Source of the DNA: Novipirellula galeiformis
Lineage (GTDB): Bacteria > Planctomycetota > Planctomycetia > Pirellulales > Pirellulaceae
Assembly: GCF_007860095.1 (NCBI RefSeq)
Contig: NZ_SJPT01000013.1
Coordinates: 1 to 64,000 of the forward strand
Length of the DNA: 64,000 nt
Direction: 5' to 3'
The notes under the pieces are model-generated. The model was not told the DNA's origin. It did no database searches and saw only the letters and a program-made list of their open reading frames with translations. Position numbers and translations under genes: made by a program. Shown piece by piece: positions 45,455-54,160 of the stretch. Every line of letters begins with the position of its first letter. Positions within the stretch are counted from its first letter, which is position 1.

Positions 45455-45705
45455 CAGTTCTAAGCTTCACGACTGGGGTGGCCCCACGCCCTCCGCGCGG
45501 CACGATGAAGGAATCTCAATCGCATCCCCCTCTCCATTTGACGAGAAGCATCTCTGACACGGCAGCGACTAGGGGGATAGGCACCATCCGGCTGGGTGGC
45601 ACGCAGGGATTTGGGAGACGAGGGTGCAGGTTTTGGGTTGAAAAGACATTCAACCTTAATCATTGTTGCGTAACCCCCCCCTCTATAAATCACCCAAGTA
45701 GATTC

Positions 45706-46377
45706 ATGCTTAAACAAGCCACGGCCCCCAACAACCGTATTCTCGTCCTCCTGCTTCTGGCTGACCTTTGTTTCATCGTCCTGTATGGATTGTATGGGTT
45801 CAAGTTCGTGACGGATCCTAAGTTTGGTTTGATTGAGGATTGGTCCTACGGCGAGGTCTTTCAGTACATCAAGGAACTGTGGATCATCGCGTTACTTCCT
45901 TTCGTAGCGGTGCAACAGCGCACATGGCGGTACGTCGTGTGGATCGGCGTGTTCACTCTCATCTTGCTGGATGATTCGTGCCAGTTCCACGAACGCATTG
46001 GGGGACAATTGGCGGAGGCGTTGAATCTGCCTAGCTTCGGCAATCTACGCGCTCAAGACACCGGAGAAATGCTTTACGCAGGAGTTCTCGGTCTCAGTTT
46101 GCTGTCAGCGATTGCGGCATCGTTTTGGAACGCCTCCGCGATCTACAAGCAAACGGCGATTCAATTGATCGCCCTACTCGGTACGTTGGCATTCTTCGGC
46201 GTCGGTGTCGACATGATTCGTGTTGATCAATACCCGTTGCTCGATAAAGCAATGGGGGCCCTAGAGGATGGCGGCGAACATATCGCGATCAGCCTGATCA
46301 CTTGGTTTGTCTATTGTCGTTCCATGCCCGATTCCACGTCATCTCTCCCTAACCGCTACTCGATCGCCGCGCGTTGA
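45706..46377 (+). CDS. Polytopic membrane protein of unknown function
   Basis: 223 residues from the ATG at 45706. About five to six membrane segments: ILVLLLLADLCFIVLYGLYG, a helix around LWIIALLPFVAV, VVWIGVFTLILL, AGVLGLSLLSAIAASF, IQLIALLGTLAFFGVGVDM and ISLITWFVYC. Conserved-looking polar residues sit between them (DDSCQFHERIGG and EDGGEH), resembling a metal or haem site. I do not recognise the family. It appears monocistronic. Confidence 0.78.
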   Translation: MLKQATAPNNRILVLLLLADLCFIVLYGLYGFKFVTDPKFGLIEDWSYGEVFQYIKELWIIALLPFVAVQQRTWRYVVWIGVFTLILLDDSCQFHERIGGQLAEALNLPSFGNLRAQDTGEMLYAGVLGLSLLSAIAASFWNASAIYKQTAIQLIALLGTLAFFGVGVDMIRVDQYPLLDKAMGALEDGGEHIAISLITWFVYCRSMPDSTSSLPNRYSIAAR

Positions 46378-46650
46378 TCATCCGACGCGCAAGAGAACCG
46401 TTTGTGTGACAAGGCGTTCGTCCTTTGGACGTGACATCGTTTCCATCAAACAGCGTCGGTTCGATGGAACGGCGGTTAGCCTATCGGTTCCCCATCGTCG
46501 GTGGTGCCGACCGTCGACTCCCTCAAGCCAGGGAGCCGTTTGCTGCTACGCCGCCATCAACTCCGTTCAATGCCGTGGAATGGCTCCACGCAGGTATCAA
46601 AACAGGGTAAACTCTTTCGGACTCCCACCGTACGAAACACGAGATCCCCA

Positions 46651-49600
46651 ATGCTCCAACCACGAAACCGCGGAATCCGAATCCCCCAAATCGGATACCG
46701 TTTGATCGCAGCGACCGTCGTCATCGCCAGCACGTTTGCCGCAGGCAGCGTGTCAACCGCGTTAGGGCAAACCAACGCAGCGACATGGTGGAACGGCTAC
46801 AGCGGCGCCGACGCAAACGGCGTCGAGGTGTTGGGGTTCTGGAACTTTGATGGGGACGAAGCTGCATTCACGCGTGATTCATCGTCACATCAGCATAAGG
46901 CGAACCTGCGTGGTGCCAAACGCAGTACCGAGGGTCGCTTTGGCGGTTGTTTGGAAAGCGCTGCTGGCTATCCCGTGATCGACGAAAGCCATGGGATGCA
47001 GGTCACTAAGTCATCGGTCTTGTCACCGCGTGGGGCGTTTACCGCCGAATTGTGGATCAAACCGAAAGCGGCGGAGGCGTTTCCCAAGGAGACGCGTCCG
47101 GTCTTGCTCGATTCGAAATATGTGCCCAATGAGCATACGGGATTCATGTTCTCGTTGACCACAGGCGGTGCCAACAATGACCGCCGGATGAGCGTTGCGA
47201 TTGGAATGGGATCACGCTCGGAGACCTGGTTCTCGGATCCCTTTGAGTTGTCCCCCGGTCGTTGGCAGCATGTGGCATTCACCTACGATGCGCTGGGGAC
47301 CGTTACCTTTTACGTCGACGGTTCGGAGCTCAGTCGCCGGTTCCACTCCGATGCCGGCCCGATGGCTCCGGCGACGCGAGCGTTGTCGATTGGCGATCGG
47401 CTCGGTTCAAACTACAACGGTTTCCCAGGTTTCATTGACGAGGTTCGCTTGACGAGCGGCCAACGGGAATTTCACCCTGTCAAGTTTGAAGCCGATGTAG
47501 ACCGTTTTGTCGTCGTGCGAATGAGTGAAAAGGCGACAATCAGCGGGGTGTTGATCAACCAAACCGGAAAGCCGCTCACGGGGGCAACCGTCGCGGCGCG
47601 ACTTCCCGGTGGCACGACAAGTTCCACTCCGTTGCCGGAGGTGCCCGCAGGCGATCGTCATCCCCTAGAATTCACCATTGATTCATCATTGAAGCCGGGT
47701 GAATACACCGTGGAACTGAGTGTGAGTTTGCCCGACTGGGGAACTCACGAAGCCGGCTATCGCGCCACGAGCCAGATCCCGGTTGTTATCGTGCCTCGCG
47801 ATTTACCGACACGCATGCCTGTTGTGATGTGGGGTGTTGGTGGCACCGACGGGGTCGTCCAAGAGATCCCGCGGCTCAAAGAACTTGGCTTTACTCATTG
47901 TCTTGGTTTACGGGTGGACTACCGAAAGGTTTGGGACGAAGGTGCCAAGGCGTTGCCTGGGACGCCGGAGAGCATTCGCAATAGCCGCGAGATGCTCAAT
48001 GCCGCACTGGAGAACGACATCAAAATCATCGCGTCAATGTCACCCGGTAGTTGGTTGCGCCACGCCGAGGTTGGCAAGCCTTTTCGACGCATCGACCGGA
48101 ACGGGAAAGCATACGATCGCGAGGATGTCAGCGGGATTTATCAACCCGTCCAAGATTTCTGTTTCCATGCCGGAGCTGCCGTCGGCAAAGCTTACGGTGA
48201 TCATCCCGCCTTCGCGGCCGCTTTGCTTCACACGGAAGTTCGCGGCGAGTCGCAACTCTCATTTCGACCTGAAGAGGTGGAAGCCTATCGCAAAGCGACC
48301 GGCGCTATGATCCCCGATGAAGTCAGCATCAAGAATGGCGTGGACTATCGCAAGCTTGCCGATTTCCCCAAGAATCGGGTGATCCCCGACAACGATCCTA
48401 TCCTGCAGTACTTACGTTGGTTCTGGCAAACCGGCGACGGATGGAACGAATTGAACACGCGGCTCGATCAAGGTTTAAAAGAACAGATGGATCGAGACGA
48501 TTTCTGGACGTTCTATGACCCGGCCTGTCGCGTCCCCAGTATCAGCGGCAGCGGCGGAGGCGTCGATGTGTTGTCGCACTGGACGTACAGCTATCCCGAT
48601 CCGATTCGCATCGGATTGTGTACGGACGAACTCTTCGAAATGGCTCGCGCCGGCGGACGCGAGCAAGATGTGATGAAGATGACTCAGTTGATCTGGTATC
48701 GTTCCCAAACCGCCCCAATCAATGCGACCCCGACTGGCGAAGCATCCCCTTGGGTCGACCAAGATCCCGACGCCGCTTATATCACGATCGCGCCGATGCA
48801 TTTACGTGAAGCGTTCTGGTGGAAGATCGCACGACCGATCAAAGGCATCATGTATCACGGTTGGCAATCATTGGTCGAAACCGATTCACCCTCCGCCTAC
48901 CGCTACACCAACCCGAGTACTCAGCACGAGTTGAAGCGACTCGTGGCCGACGTGGTGGTGCCGTTAGGCCCGACGTTGATGCAAGTGCCCGATGCGGAGT
49001 CGGATGTTGTCTTTCTGGAGAGTTTTACTTCTCAAATGTTTGCTCGGCGCGGCACTTATGGCTGGAACCACACTTGGGCTGGCGACATGTATCACATCCT
49101 CATGTATTCACAATTGCAACCGCGTGTGATGTACGAAGAGTCCTTGCTGAATGGTGGACTCAGCGGCGCCAAGGTGCTCGTGCTGGCGGATTGTGATGTG
49201 CTGACCGAATCGACCGTCAAAGCCATCCAAGCTTTTCAAGCGAACGGTGGATTGGTGATTGGCGATAACGCAACGTGTCCCGCGATCCAATGCGACAAGA
49301 CCATCACTCGCTTTAATCGCACGAAAAAGGCCGACGCCGATCGTGCGAACCTTCAAGCCGCAGCCAAAGACTTACGTGACTGGTTGGATTCCCGGTATTC
49401 ACGCATGCTCGACTCGGCAACCCCCGATGTCGTCACGCGACGGCGGCAATTTGGAACTACCGACTACGTCTTCGCCGTCAACGACCGTCGCGAATTCGGA
49501 AGCTACGTGGGTGACTACGGATTGACGATGGAGAACGGATTGCCATCGGAAACCCAGATCCAACTGGAACGACGATCGGGACACGTTTATGACTTGCTCG

Positions 49601-50007
49601 CCCATCGCGAAATGTCAATCGAAACCAACGACGATGCGATTGAGTTTCCCTTGTCCCTCGGGCCTTGCGAGGGTCGTGTGTTCATGGTCACCGAGCGGCC
49701 GATACGCGACGTCGTCGTGACGGTGCCCGAAACAACGGCCCCCGGCCAAACCGTGACATTCGAGTTCGCGGTGACCGATGGTGATTCCCCGATCGATGCG
49801 GTGATTCCAGTCGAGGTTCGAATTGTCGATCCCGAGGGGATGGAAGCGGAGAAGACCGGTTACTACGGCGCCGTTGGTGGGAAGCTCAGCATCCCGTTTG
49901 ACTTCGCAACGAACGACCGCCCCGGGGTGTGGGAAATTCAAGCCAAGGAGCTCGCCTCAGGTCGTGAAGCCGCCGGCTATCTTCGTTTGACCGCCCGTCA
50001 GGAATGA
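46651..50007 (+). CDS. Large exported LamG / glycosidase-like protein
   Basis: 1118 residues from the ATG at 46651, which opens a basic then hydrophobic signal (YRLIAATVVIASTFAAGSV). Residues about 50-235 form a LamG/concanavalin-like domain (ELWIKPKAAEAF, RWQHVAFTYDALGTVTFYVD, GFIDEVRLTSG). About 240-360 is Ig-like. About 370-700 looks like a TIM-barrel glycoside hydrolase (PRLKELGFTHCLGLRVDYRK, ALLHTEVRGESQLSF, DDFWTFYDPACR), with candidate acids in HTEVRGE. About 780-900 resembles the beta-galactosidase trimerisation/glutamine-amidotransferase-like fold (GAKVLVLADCDVLTESTVKA). Ig-like C-terminus. Probably a secreted glycosidase of GH42-like type, but the family is not certain. Confidence 0.72.
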   Translation: MLQPRNRGIRIPQIGYRLIAATVVIASTFAAGSVSTALGQTNAATWWNGYSGADANGVEVLGFWNFDGDEAAFTRDSSSHQHKANLRGAKRSTEGRFGGCLESAAGYPVIDESHGMQVTKSSVLSPRGAFTAELWIKPKAAEAFPKETRPVLLDSKYVPNEHTGFMFSLTTGGANNDRRMSVAIGMGSRSETWFSDPFELSPGRWQHVAFTYDALGTVTFYVDGSELSRRFHSDAGPMAPATRALSIGDRLGSNYNGFPGFIDEVRLTSGQREFHPVKFEADVDRFVVVRMSEKATISGVLINQTGKPLTGATVAARLPGGTTSSTPLPEVPAGDRHPLEFTIDSSLKPGEYTVELSVSLPDWGTHEAGYRATSQIPVVIVPRDLPTRMPVVMWGVGGTDGVVQEIPRLKELGFTHCLGLRVDYRKVWDEGAKALPGTPESIRNSREMLNAALENDIKIIASMSPGSWLRHAEVGKPFRRIDRNGKAYDREDVSGIYQPVQDFCFHAGAAVGKAYGDHPAFAAALLHTEVRGESQLSFRPEEVEAYRKATGAMIPDEVSIKNGVDYRKLADFPKNRVIPDNDPILQYLRWFWQTGDGWNELNTRLDQGLKEQMDRDDFWTFYDPACRVPSISGSGGGVDVLSHWTYSYPDPIRIGLCTDELFEMARAGGREQDVMKMTQLIWYRSQTAPINATPTGEASPWVDQDPDAAYITIAPMHLREAFWWKIARPIKGIMYHGWQSLVETDSPSAYRYTNPSTQHELKRLVADVVVPLGPTLMQVPDAESDVVFLESFTSQMFARRGTYGWNHTWAGDMYHILMYSQLQPRVMYEESLLNGGLSGAKVLVLADCDVLTESTVKAIQAFQANGGLVIGDNATCPAIQCDKTITRFNRTKKADADRANLQAAAKDLRDWLDSRYSRMLDSATPDVVTRRRQFGTTDYVFAVNDRREFGSYVGDYGLTMENGLPSETQIQLERRSGHVYDLLAHREMSIETNDDAIEFPLSLGPCEGRVFMVTERPIRDVVVTVPETTAPGQTVTFEFAVTDGDSPIDAVIPVEVRIVDPEGMEAEKTGYYGAVGGKLSIPFDFATNDRPGVWEIQAKELASGREAAGYLRLTARQE

Positions 50008-50075
50008 GATTCAACCGCACGGTTGCGGCTTGCTTGCTCGCTGCGGTCACAGACTGCGCTCACAGCGCCGCTACC

Positions 50076-50094
50076 TTCTGGCGAACGTAGCTAC
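50076..50094 (-). repeat. Short inverted copy of dispersed repeat
   Basis: TTCTGGCGAACGTAGCTAC is the exact reverse complement of 31792-31810. It lies in the 246 bp between convergent genes. Confidence 0.6.
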
Positions 50095-50253
50095 CCGGAA
50101 TTACTTCACAGCGTAGCCCTTCGGGGCTTTGCTAACGTGGGGACACCGAAAAACCTAGGAGCTTTCATTCCCAAATCCTAAGTGCTATCGCGCCTCGGGT
50201 ACTCAGAAAATCGCAACGGCAACACTGACGCGTCAGGTTGTCCCATACGCAGA

Positions 50254-51639
50254 TTACGGGACAACGGTCACTTTGCTCAAACCTGGGGCGGCGAGAAAGC
50301 GGGTGATCTCACTGCCGTCCTGCATGTTCCAGACATGGACCTCGCCATTGAACGTTCCCGTGACCAACCGCTGCCGAGTGCTGTCCACCGCGAGAGCCGT
50401 CACCCAATCGTTGTGCTTGTCATAGCTGCGAACCTGAGTTCGCTTCGCCCAATCGAATTGCCGAGCGGTTCGGTCGGCCGACATGCTAAACAAAGAATCG
50501 CCCACGATTTGCAAACCATGAACCGCATCCGCATGTGCCAGTAGTGCTTGACGCGCTCCGTTGGCGACCGCCCAGTAGTGGATTTTCCCATCGCCGCCGG
50601 CGCTGAAGACGTGCGTTCCCTCGGGTGAGAACAACGCATCAAACACAACCGATTTATGTCCAGCATAGTTAACGACAAGGGTTCCGGTATTCGCATCGAA
50701 CACCTTGGTCGTGTGGTCCCCGCTAGCGGACACCAACTGCGTTCCATCGGGACTCCAATTGACGGAGTGGATGCGATCGCCGTGGGCCTCGATCTTCAGA
50801 CGCTCCTTGCCTGAGTCCAGTTCATAAACGCGCAGGGTAAAGTCGGGCAACGCCGCCGCCAATTCTTGTCCATCCGGCCGGACGGCGATCCCCAAGACTG
50901 TGTCACTGGTTTTTACTAGCAGTCGGCGTTCGGAGAAGTCACTCCCGTCCAAAAGTCGCACTTCGCCGTACACACCGGGGATTCCACCACTGGTCGCGAG
51001 TTGACGGGGCGTCGCGAAATATTCCAATTCCGCACTGCGTTCGGTGATCTTGGGCATCCGCTGCAGAAGCGTCCCATCCTCTGTGTTCCAGATCGACAAT
51101 TCGCGATACCCGCTAACCAAAACATTGCCGCTCTCCGGTTCGATGGCGAGCGCCGTGATCGGGACGGCAGCACGATAGGCTTGTGGCGCTGCGGTATATT
51201 CCGCACGCGGCAACTGGGACGCCAACGGTAGGGCGGGGTTGGGGACATCCACCTTCGCACCTTGTTCGATCCAAGTTCGAATGGCGTCTAACTCCGTCTT
51301 CGGCAATGGGTCACCATCCAAAGGCATCCGCTCGCCGCGATCGTCGCTATTGACGAGCCTCCAAAGCAGGCTTTCCTCAAGGTTGCCTGCGGTCACTTGC
51401 CGCTCGCCGTAGTCAGCTTGTTCCATCAAGGAAGCGACCGTGTCCACACGGTAGCTGCTCTCGCTTTTTTTGGCTCCATGGCAACTCTCGCAACGTTGGA
51501 CCAGAATCGGAGCGACGTCGCGGATGAAGCTGATCGGCCGCTCACCTTCCGCAGCGTGCGCATGGTTCAGACCTAGTCCGATCGTGCTGATTAGCAGCCC
51601 GCCTAGGCAACGAAGTCGTGACACCAATGAAGTACTCAA
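50254..51639 (-). CDS. Exported cytochrome c-WD40 fusion protein
   Basis: 461 residues, apparent TTG start at 51639 (a GTG five codons later is possible). Signal peptide with CLGGLLISTIGLGLNHAHA. A planctomycete cytochrome domain has CESCH near 51-55 followed by KKSESSYRVDT and GERMPLDGDPLP. The rest is a beta-propeller with WD-like blades such as SVNWSPDGTQLVSASGD, FDALFSPEGTHVFSAGGDGK and VWNMQDGSEITRF. Starts 6 bp after the DUF1549/DUF1553 stop and ends the three-gene operon from 55954. Compare the soluble WD40 at 12535: same operon position type, but that one lacks both signal and haem domain. Confidence 0.9.
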   Translation of the reverse strand: MSTSLVSRLRCLGGLLISTIGLGLNHAHAAEGERPISFIRDVAPILVQRCESCHGAKKSESSYRVDTVASLMEQADYGERQVTAGNLEESLLWRLVNSDDRGERMPLDGDPLPKTELDAIRTWIEQGAKVDVPNPALPLASQLPRAEYTAAPQAYRAAVPITALAIEPESGNVLVSGYRELSIWNTEDGTLLQRMPKITERSAELEYFATPRQLATSGGIPGVYGEVRLLDGSDFSERRLLVKTSDTVLGIAVRPDGQELAAALPDFTLRVYELDSGKERLKIEAHGDRIHSVNWSPDGTQLVSASGDHTTKVFDANTGTLVVNYAGHKSVVFDALFSPEGTHVFSAGGDGKIHYWAVANGARQALLAHADAVHGLQIVGDSLFSMSADRTARQFDWAKRTQVRSYDKHNDWVTALAVDSTRQRLVTGTFNGEVHVWNMQDGSEITRFLAAPGLSKVTVVP

Positions 51640-51645
51640 GATGGA

Positions 51646-54159
51646 TTAATGCCGAAAAAGGAATTCTTTGGAATTGATGATGGACCAACAAATATCCTCC
51701 CAACCTTGCAAACGATCAGGCTGAGCATCGAGGTAGGCAAAGGCGGTCGCTTTTTCGTTTGCCTCGGGATAGCGAGCGTAGGCGGCCAAGTATAAATCCC
51801 TCAGCACGGTCGCGTCGTCCGCCTTGGCGGTGAGGGCAACACGGAAACGGTTGCTCGCACTTTGCAGTTTGGAATGAACCGCGCCGCCATTAAATAACTG
51901 CAACGCTTGCCCGAGATTGGAATCATCGGATCGTTCGCAAACACAGGTCGTCTCTCGATCGGGTTGTCCAAACAGCTTAAGAAAATCGTTGGCAAAGTCG
52001 GGACTCGGCAACTGTCCGGCACGTGTGCCCGGTGGTAGCCGCGAATAAGAATCCCACACTCCGGTCAACTGTCCGATCGAATCAGCCAACTGTTCGGCAC
52101 TCAACTGGTTCACCTTGGCGTGCGAAAAGTAGTGGTTATCGTCGGCATTAAATGCGTTGCTCTGAGAACTGTGTTGGTAGACACGGCTATTGAGAATGCG
52201 ACGCAAGATTTCCTTTTGGTCGTAGCCCGTTTTAATAAAATCCGCAGCCAAGGCGTCAAGTAATTCGCCATTCGCGGGTGGGTTCGAATCGCGAAAATCA
52301 TCCACGGGCTCCACGATGCCCCGCCCCATCACGTGTGCCCAGATGCGATTGACACTGACCTTGGCGAAGAAAGGATTGTCATCGCTGGTCAGCCACTGCG
52401 ACAAAACGGGGCGCAAATCGAATTCGTTTTCGTTTTCAACAACGCCTTTCAGCGGCAGCCAAGGCTTCATCACTTCTTTTGTACGTGGTTGCACGACGTC
52501 GCCGCGACGCGCGACCCATACCACCGTCTCGCCGTTGCGGCTGCCGGGCTTGCTTTTGACGCGTTGAAAGAACGCGGACAATCCGTAGTAGTTATCTTGC
52601 GTCCAACGTTCGTAAGGATGGTTATGGCATTTGGCACACTCCATCCGCACTCCCAAAAACAACTGTGCCGTCGCTTCGGTAGCCGACTCGGCGTCCGCAT
52701 GGGCGCGATAATAGTTGGCGGCGGGATGATGGAACGTACTGCCCTGGGCGGTCAACAGCTGGCGAACGAATTCGTCCATGGGCATGTTGTGCTGAAAAAC
52801 GTCCACCAACCAGTCGTTGAATTTGAACACCCCTTCGGCGCTCAGCGTCTTTGTTCGCACCCGCAACAAATCGGCCCATTTTTGAGCCCAAAAACTGGCA
52901 TACTGAGGGGAATCCAGTAATTCGTCGATCAAGCGTTGGCGACGCTGTGGGTCTGCGTCCTCTAAAAACGCTTGGGCCTGATCAAGGGTCGGTGGGACTC
53001 CCGTGACGTCCAAATGAACGCGGCGAACAAACTCGTTGTCCGTACAAACCTCCGCCGCTTGTATCTGCATCTGTTGCAGTTTTTTATAGACCAAACTGTC
53101 GATGTAATTGGTTTCCGCTGGACTATTCCAGACAAACTCGGGAACGGGCCGCACCATGGTCAACAAGCATGTTTCCAAATGTTCTTCGAACCGGGCCATG
53201 ATCGCCACATCACCGCGTTTGAGCCCCACGACCAACCCATCGGGTTTGACAATTGCGATGGCGGGATCCGAACTCGTCAATTTGGTCAAATCGGTCACGT
53301 CACGCGTTGATCCATCGGAAAAATGAGCCAAGACGAGCAATTGCTGGGTGTGGGCAGGCCAGTTCAGCAAACGCTGTTCGCCGGGCAACACCTCCACTTT
53401 GATACACTCGGGGGCATCCGCTGGATCAACAGGGCTGCCCTGGGCAATCCATTCCTTCAGCACCGCGTAGCCGGGGACGTCGCGGTGCAACCGCCGGCCA
53501 CCGCCGTGGGCGACCTCCATCGTCGGTTTGCGCAACAACAAACTTTGTTCCGGATCATTTGCGTTGGTGCGGCGGCCCAAGGCCTCGCGAATCAATGTCA
53601 ACTTATCGGCGTCGGGATCATAGGCCTCCAACGACAATCGAAACCCTCCCTTGCCGCTGGGCGTGCCGTGACAACTACCGCTGTTGCAGCCATGTTTAGT
53701 AAGTGCGGGAAGCGTCTCAAACATGAACGAGACACGCTGTTCTGCCTCCATGGGGGCTACGTGAACGGGCACGACCGCATGGAAATCGCCGACCGTCACG
53801 TCGAACTCCGTATCTCCCTCAGCGACCGGACGCACCAATCCCGCCCCCGATGGCGTCACCCCAGCTACTGCGACATCAGGATTGCGGGGCGTCAACTTCG
53901 CGACTCGAGAGAGGTCTCGGTGACCGCCCTGGGCGTCAATGCCCGAAACGATAACACGAACGACCGAGCGGCTTGAATGCAGGTCGATCCGCTGCGGATA
54001 AACCGCGATTTCAACGACGCCTGCCGTCGAAATGGCTTCCAGCGGTGGATGGTCAATCGAGCTCTCCGAAGCCCCTAGCTGCCCCGCACCGTTGGCCAAG
54101 ATCCACGCCGTGATTAACCACAGCCCTGCTCGCTGCCAATGTTGATTTTCGCAATGCAC
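51646..54159 (-). CDS. DUF1549/DUF1553 protein with CX4CH cytochrome-like domain
   Basis: 837 residues, GTG start at 54159. Signal peptide (LWLITAWILANGAGQLGAS). An N-terminal BIG2/Ig-like domain at about 45-135 is additional to the 32222 paralogue. The cytochrome-like domain has GCNSGSCHG, a C-x4-C-H at 158-164, followed by GKGGFRLSLEAYDP. Second BIG2 domain about 250-340. DUF1549 about 350-580 with CAKCH near 506 and NHPYERW; DUF1553 about 610-830 ending KEFLFRH. Only 1 bp separates it from the upstream PPC-like stop and 6 bp from the WD40 start, so all three are cotranscribed. Confidence 0.92.
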   Translation of the reverse strand: MHCENQHWQRAGLWLITAWILANGAGQLGASESSIDHPPLEAISTAGVVEIAVYPQRIDLHSSRSVVRVIVSGIDAQGGHRDLSRVAKLTPRNPDVAVAGVTPSGAGLVRPVAEGDTEFDVTVGDFHAVVPVHVAPMEAEQRVSFMFETLPALTKHGCNSGSCHGTPSGKGGFRLSLEAYDPDADKLTLIREALGRRTNANDPEQSLLLRKPTMEVAHGGGRRLHRDVPGYAVLKEWIAQGSPVDPADAPECIKVEVLPGEQRLLNWPAHTQQLLVLAHFSDGSTRDVTDLTKLTSSDPAIAIVKPDGLVVGLKRGDVAIMARFEEHLETCLLTMVRPVPEFVWNSPAETNYIDSLVYKKLQQMQIQAAEVCTDNEFVRRVHLDVTGVPPTLDQAQAFLEDADPQRRQRLIDELLDSPQYASFWAQKWADLLRVRTKTLSAEGVFKFNDWLVDVFQHNMPMDEFVRQLLTAQGSTFHHPAANYYRAHADAESATEATAQLFLGVRMECAKCHNHPYERWTQDNYYGLSAFFQRVKSKPGSRNGETVVWVARRGDVVQPRTKEVMKPWLPLKGVVENENEFDLRPVLSQWLTSDDNPFFAKVSVNRIWAHVMGRGIVEPVDDFRDSNPPANGELLDALAADFIKTGYDQKEILRRILNSRVYQHSSQSNAFNADDNHYFSHAKVNQLSAEQLADSIGQLTGVWDSYSRLPPGTRAGQLPSPDFANDFLKLFGQPDRETTCVCERSDDSNLGQALQLFNGGAVHSKLQSASNRFRVALTAKADDATVLRDLYLAAYARYPEANEKATAFAYLDAQPDRLQGWEDICWSIINSKEFLFRH

Positions 54160-54160
54160 G

